Shown in pieces: positions 4,752 to 7,701 of a stretch of 7,701 nucleotides of DNA; the stretch's first letter is position 1, and every line of letters begins with the position of its first letter. The stretch comes from JANLQX01 sp031368095. GTDB lineage: Bacteria; Actinomycetota; Acidimicrobiia; Acidimicrobiales; JANYDT01. Location of the stretch: contig JANLQX010000057.1 in assembly GCA_031368095.1 (NCBI GenBank), positions 1-7,701 on the forward strand, read 5' to 3'. Both the position numbers and the translations under genes were made by a program. The notes under the pieces were generated by a model, which was not told the DNA's origin, ran no database searches, and was given only the letters and a program-made list of their open reading frames with translations.

Positions 4752-6962
4752 ATGGCAATCTCCAAACCAAAACCGAAAGTAACGAAGGCGACATCGAGCC
4801 AAACCATCACCGCCAAGGGCTCCACAAACAGTGGCTCAGCTGGCAGGAAGCGCTCGGCGTCGAGGAAATCAACGACTCTTACGACCGCACCTGATCAACG
4901 TTCCATCGGCGGGGAAACCCACCAACGCTCTACCGCTGAGACGCAGATCCTCACGACCGCACAGGGTGTGCAGGTGACCGACGGTCAAAACTCTCTTAAG
5001 GTGGGAGATCGAGGCCCCGTAACACTGAGCGATTTCCAGCTGCGCGAGAAGATCTTCCATTTCGATCATGAGCGCATCCCCGAACGCGTGGTCCACGCCC
5101 GAGGATACGGCGCACACGGATACTTCGAGTCCTACGGCGGCGCCGAAGACCTTTCGTGCGCTGACGTTCTGGCCCGCGCTGGCGAGCGCACGCCTGCGTT
5201 CGTGCGCTTCTCGACAGTTGCCGGCAGCCAGGGATCGGCGGACCTCGCCCGCGATGTTCGCGGTTTCGCCGTCAAGCTCTACACAAAAGAAGGGAACTGG
5301 GACATCGTCGGGAACAACATCCCGGTCTTTTTCATCCAAGATGCCATCAAGTTTCCCGATCTCATTCACGCCGCAAAGTCCGAACCGGACCGGGGCTTTC
5401 CGCAAGCCGCTACAGCACATGACAACTTCTGGGACTTCGCTTCGCTCATGCCCGAAGCAACTCACATGCTCATGTGGGCTATGTCGGACAGGACCATTCC
5501 CCGGTCGTTCCGGTTCATGGAAGGTTTTGGCGTTCACACGTTCCGGATGGTCAACTCCTCCGGAGAGTCGCACTTCGTAAAGTTTCACTGGAAGCCGAAA
5601 TCTGGGCTCCAATCCGTCCTGTGGCCCGAGGCTGTTGCGATCAACGGGGCCGATCCCGACTTTCACCGTCGCGACCTCTGGAACGCCATCGGTGCCGGCG
5701 ACTTTCCTGAATGGGAGTTGGGGGTGCAGGTGTTCAATGACGAGTGGGCCAACACCTTCGACTTCGATGTTTTGGACCCAACCAAGCTCATTCCCGAAGA
5801 GCTTCTCCCCGTCCGACCGCTCGGTCGACTCGTCCTTGACCGGGTCGTTGACAACTTCTTTGCCGAGACAGAGCAGGTGGCTTTCTGCACCCAGAACATC
5901 GTGCGGGGAATCGATTTCAGCAACGATCCGCTTCTCGCCGGGCGAAACTTCTCCTACCTCGACACCCAGCTGAAGAGACTCGGAAGCCCAAACTTCACCC
6001 ACCTTCCGATCAATGCCCCCAAGTGCCCGTTCGCCAATTTCCAGCAGGATGGCCACATGGCTGTCACCTACCGTACCGGGCAAACCAACTACGAACCCAA
6101 CTCTCGCGAAGGTGATGAACGCGGCCCGCGTGAAACGCTAGTCAAGGGATTCGCCGAATGCCCGGCTGCGGAAAATGGACCGCAACGACGGGCGCGACCG
6201 GAGCTGTTCGCTGATCATTTCAGCCAGGCCCGTCAGTTTCTCCTGAGCCAAGAGCCGCTGGAACGCGCCCACATGGCCGATGCATTCGTCTTCGAACTGT
6301 CCAAGGTGCAGACCGAGGCGGTTCGCCTTCGAATGGTCTCTAACCTCCGCAACGTGGACGAGACGTTTGCCGCAAGTGTGGCGACCGGCCTCGGCATTAC
6401 CCAGCTTCCTCACGCGTCTATTCCGGCTGCCACGATAAACACGCAGCTTCCATCCGTCCCCTCGTTATCGATAATGAGCAACCCACCGGCCGACTTCGCC
6501 GGCCGACGCGTCGGCGTGCTGGTTGCCAACGGCACTCCCGCAGATGTGCTCGCCCGACTGCTTGAACAGTTGGCCAGCGCACGGGTCACGGTGGAATGCG
6601 TCGCCCCATCGATCAACGGCATCGTCGATAGCAACGGGAAACCAATCGAGGTTGCGCATGCCGTCAGTGGCGCCCCGTCCGTCCTCTTCGACGCCATCGC
6701 CGTGCTTGCCGGAACGGAGCAGTCGCCGATCGACGCCGCCACCAAAGATTGGATTCGCGACGCCCACACGCACTGCAAGGTGATCGGGCACATAAATGCC
6801 GCCGCAGTCCTGTTCGAGGCGGCCGGTGTGCAACCTGACGCCGGTTATGTCCTGCTCGATCGAAAGTCGAGCGGATTCGTCGCACGTTGCGCCGCTGGCC
6901 GCGAGTGGTCGCGAGACGAGAGCGCCACGCGCCACCCAACCTTGATGGCCGACCGCCGATGA
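4752..6962 (+). CDS. katE: Large-subunit (clade 2, HPII-type) heme catalase
   Basis: 736 residues, close to E. coli HPII (753), which it follows along its length. It converts hydrogen peroxide to water and oxygen in the cytoplasm. Catalytic His115 is in RVVHARGYGAHG and Asn188 in IVGNNIPVFF, keeping the 73-residue spacing of HPII His128-Asn201. The heme-ligand Tyr402 is in RNFSYLDTQLKRLG. DRTIPRSFRFMEGFGVHTFR, DPDFHRRDLWNAI and NFQQDGHM are also conserved. Residues from about 583 form the flavodoxin/DJ-1-like C-terminal domain typical of large catalases. HPII His392, which cross-links to the heme-ligand Tyr, corresponds here to Cys379, so that bond cannot form. Residues 1-48 are a Lys/Ser/Thr-rich, probably disordered tail. 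There is no convincing Shine-Dalgarno, and P7 ends just before the ATG, suggesting leaderless translation. No other ATG lies before the core. It is a single-gene unit. Confidence 0.97.
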   Translation: MAISKPKPKVTKATSSQTITAKGSTNSGSAGRKRSASRKSTTLTTAPDQRSIGGETHQRSTAETQILTTAQGVQVTDGQNSLKVGDRGPVTLSDFQLREKIFHFDHERIPERVVHARGYGAHGYFESYGGAEDLSCADVLARAGERTPAFVRFSTVAGSQGSADLARDVRGFAVKLYTKEGNWDIVGNNIPVFFIQDAIKFPDLIHAAKSEPDRGFPQAATAHDNFWDFASLMPEATHMLMWAMSDRTIPRSFRFMEGFGVHTFRMVNSSGESHFVKFHWKPKSGLQSVLWPEAVAINGADPDFHRRDLWNAIGAGDFPEWELGVQVFNDEWANTFDFDVLDPTKLIPEELLPVRPLGRLVLDRVVDNFFAETEQVAFCTQNIVRGIDFSNDPLLAGRNFSYLDTQLKRLGSPNFTHLPINAPKCPFANFQQDGHMAVTYRTGQTNYEPNSREGDERGPRETLVKGFAECPAAENGPQRRARPELFADHFSQARQFLLSQEPLERAHMADAFVFELSKVQTEAVRLRMVSNLRNVDETFAASVATGLGITQLPHASIPAATINTQLPSVPSLSIMSNPPADFAGRRVGVLVANGTPADVLARLLEQLASARVTVECVAPSINGIVDSNGKPIEVAHAVSGAPSVLFDAIAVLAGTEQSPIDAATKDWIRDAHTHCKVIGHINAAAVLFEAAGVQPDAGYVLLDRKSSGFVARCAAGREWSRDESATRHPTLMADRR

Positions 6963-6994
6963 ACCAGTAGGTAGAAACTTCGGTGCCCATAGCG

Positions 6995-7036
6995 CCCCGT
7001 TCACGAGTGCGCCAAACGGTGGCCTAGTGAACGGGG
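6995..7036 (+). terminator. Inverted repeat after the catalase gene, likely terminator
   Basis: ccccgttcac (6995-7004) pairs perfectly with gtgaacgggg (7027-7036). The 22-base interior holds a second small stem, gcca/tggc. It starts 32 bases after the catalase stop, a usual place for a terminator. There is no T-run, so an intrinsic mechanism is not proven. It may also mark the edge of the inserted IS110 relict. Confidence 0.45.
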
Positions 7037-7190
7037 TTCCGGTGGTCGGTAGAGCGCCGCAATGCGCTCCAAACGCCAATCGCTACTCTTTTAGTCCGTC
7101 GAGACGGCGTGCCTCGGCCAAGATTGCATCGGCGACGCAAGAGAGCGTTAATGCGCTTCGTGTCAGCGGCAGGAATACCGTTGAAAAGGG

Positions 7191-7505
7191 ACCGTAGTCC
7201 TGCCTAAGCGCATGCGGGCGAGTGCCGGCATTGTCCACTAGGCGCCGAGCGTATCCGGGCCACCAAGGCTCGACTCGACGGCATACGGAAGCGCGGGGTT
7301 GAACCGACAAATCAACGCCGCTCTCCGCCGGATCGCCATCACCCAGATCAGAGTCCATTAACCCGCCAAGGACCTCTACGCCCGCCGAAAGGCAAACGGC
7401 GACGGCGGCCTCGAAGCCGTCCGCGTGCTCATACGACACCTCTCTAACACTGTCTAACGGGCGCTCCTCACCGACGCCGAAACACAAATTCCGATCGCCT
7501 CTTGA
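7191..7505 (+). pseudogene. IS110-family transposase relict (C-terminal domain, with stops)
   Basis: One frame reads as the C-terminal Transposase_20 region of an actinobacterial IS110-type transposase: APSVSG, then GLNRQINAALRRIAITQIRV, DLYARRKANGDGGLEAVRVL and IRHLSNTV, RALLTDAE, ending in TGA at 7503-7505. It is broken by TAG at 7239-7241 and TAA at 7359-7361 and 7455-7457. The serine in V-S-G corresponds to the conserved serine region of the family. Weaker matches upstream (LLVRRDGV near 7090, SAKIASAT near 7115) suggest frameshifted traces back to about 7080. The N-terminal DEDD domain is absent; the catalase gene occupies that space. It cannot make active transposase. A 192-codon open frame on the opposite strand (7083-7661) is its antisense shadow. 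The stops have not disrupted the amino-acid match elsewhere, so the decay is fairly recent. Confidence 0.75.
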
Positions 7506-7615
7506 CAGAGGAGGAATCGATACTCCCCTGGGCCACGCGGACGGTCCGTAGTACCGGCCGGCGAGGAGAGTCGACGTTTGGTGCCGGGGTGAGGTTCTGA
7601 TGAAAGGTGATGATG

Positions 7616-7701
7616 TCAGTAACTGAATGTGGTGGCGGCTTCGTTGCCGATCCATTCCCACATGGGGACAGTGCCACCTATGGAGGCGCCGTCGATGAGT
7701 G
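7616..7701 (-). CDS. C-terminal end of an unidentified gene, cut by the window edge
   Basis: Reading leftward from the right edge gives 27 codons, LIDGASIGGTVP and MWEWIGNEAATTFSY, then TGA at 7618-7616. Third codon positions are mostly C, as in the confirmed genes of this window, whereas the overlapping plus-strand frame has a less typical codon pattern. The piece is too short to assign to a family. The gene would converge on the IS110 relict. The alternative is a plus-strand frame starting with ATG at 7610 or 7613 after AAAGG, which I consider less likely. Confidence 0.35.
   Translation of the reverse strand, partial: LIDGASIGGTVPMWEWIGNEAATTFSY

Noticed and set aside
4869..6083. 404-codon minus-strand open frame within the catalase gene
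   Set aside because: Antisense shadow of a fully conserved catalase; long opposite frames are common in GC-rich genes.
7501..7530. TTGACA at 7502-7507 as a housekeeping promoter
   Set aside because: No acceptable -10 element follows at 16-18 bases and no gene begins downstream on that strand with support.
7083..7661. 192-codon minus-strand open frame
   Set aside because: It lies antisense to the IS110 transposase relict, whose plus-strand translation matches family motifs. The minus-strand product has no recognisable domain and no good ribosome site.
1..7701. CRISPR array, phage module or rRNA
   Set aside because: No regularly spaced repeats beyond the 18-base coding repeat, no cas, phage structural or rRNA sequence seen.

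Overview
The window looks like a chromosomal piece from a moderately GC-rich actinobacterium, possibly of the Acidimicrobiia/Ilumatobacter type. That is an inference from family content (a DUF6458-like small membrane protein, a class F-type sortase, an actinobacterial IS110 relict), GTG starts and C-rich third codon positions. I could not run a taxonomic search.

Layout. The left part is read on the minus strand: a 31-codon reading frame coupled to a single-pass membrane protein that runs off the left edge (1-651), then a two-gene unit of a GlsB/YeaQ-type membrane protein and a lipoprotein (802-1667). A regulatory gap of about 350 bases (1668-2018), rich in inverted repeats, separates this from a plus-strand series: a secreted, tail-anchored protein overlapping a class F-like sortase (2019-3178), a hemerythrin-type HHE protein (3263-3844), a small DUF6458-like membrane protein (3952-4164), a decayed ferritin-like gene (about 4380-4727) and a complete large-subunit catalase of the KatE/HPII type (4752-6962). 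The right end holds a relict of an IS110-family transposase with in-frame stops (about 7191-7505) and the last 27 codons of an unidentified minus-strand gene (7616-7701).

The unifying signal is a repeated promoter motif, GTTT, 15-17 bases, GGGTA. It matches the known -35/-10 pattern of actinobacterial general-stress sigma factors (SigF of mycobacteria, SigB of Streptomyces). I count seven copies, and every transcription unit that looks alive has one upstream on the correct strand; the 3'-truncated edge gene is not counted. The window therefore reads as a compact stress-regulon island: catalase for peroxide, hemerythrin and a former ferritin-like protein for iron or oxygen handling, and several small envelope proteins plus a sortase for the cell surface. 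Two copies also bear on gene starts. One lies inside the apparent N-terminus of the GlsB-like gene, and one lies so close to the catalase ATG that its mRNA should be leaderless or nearly so.
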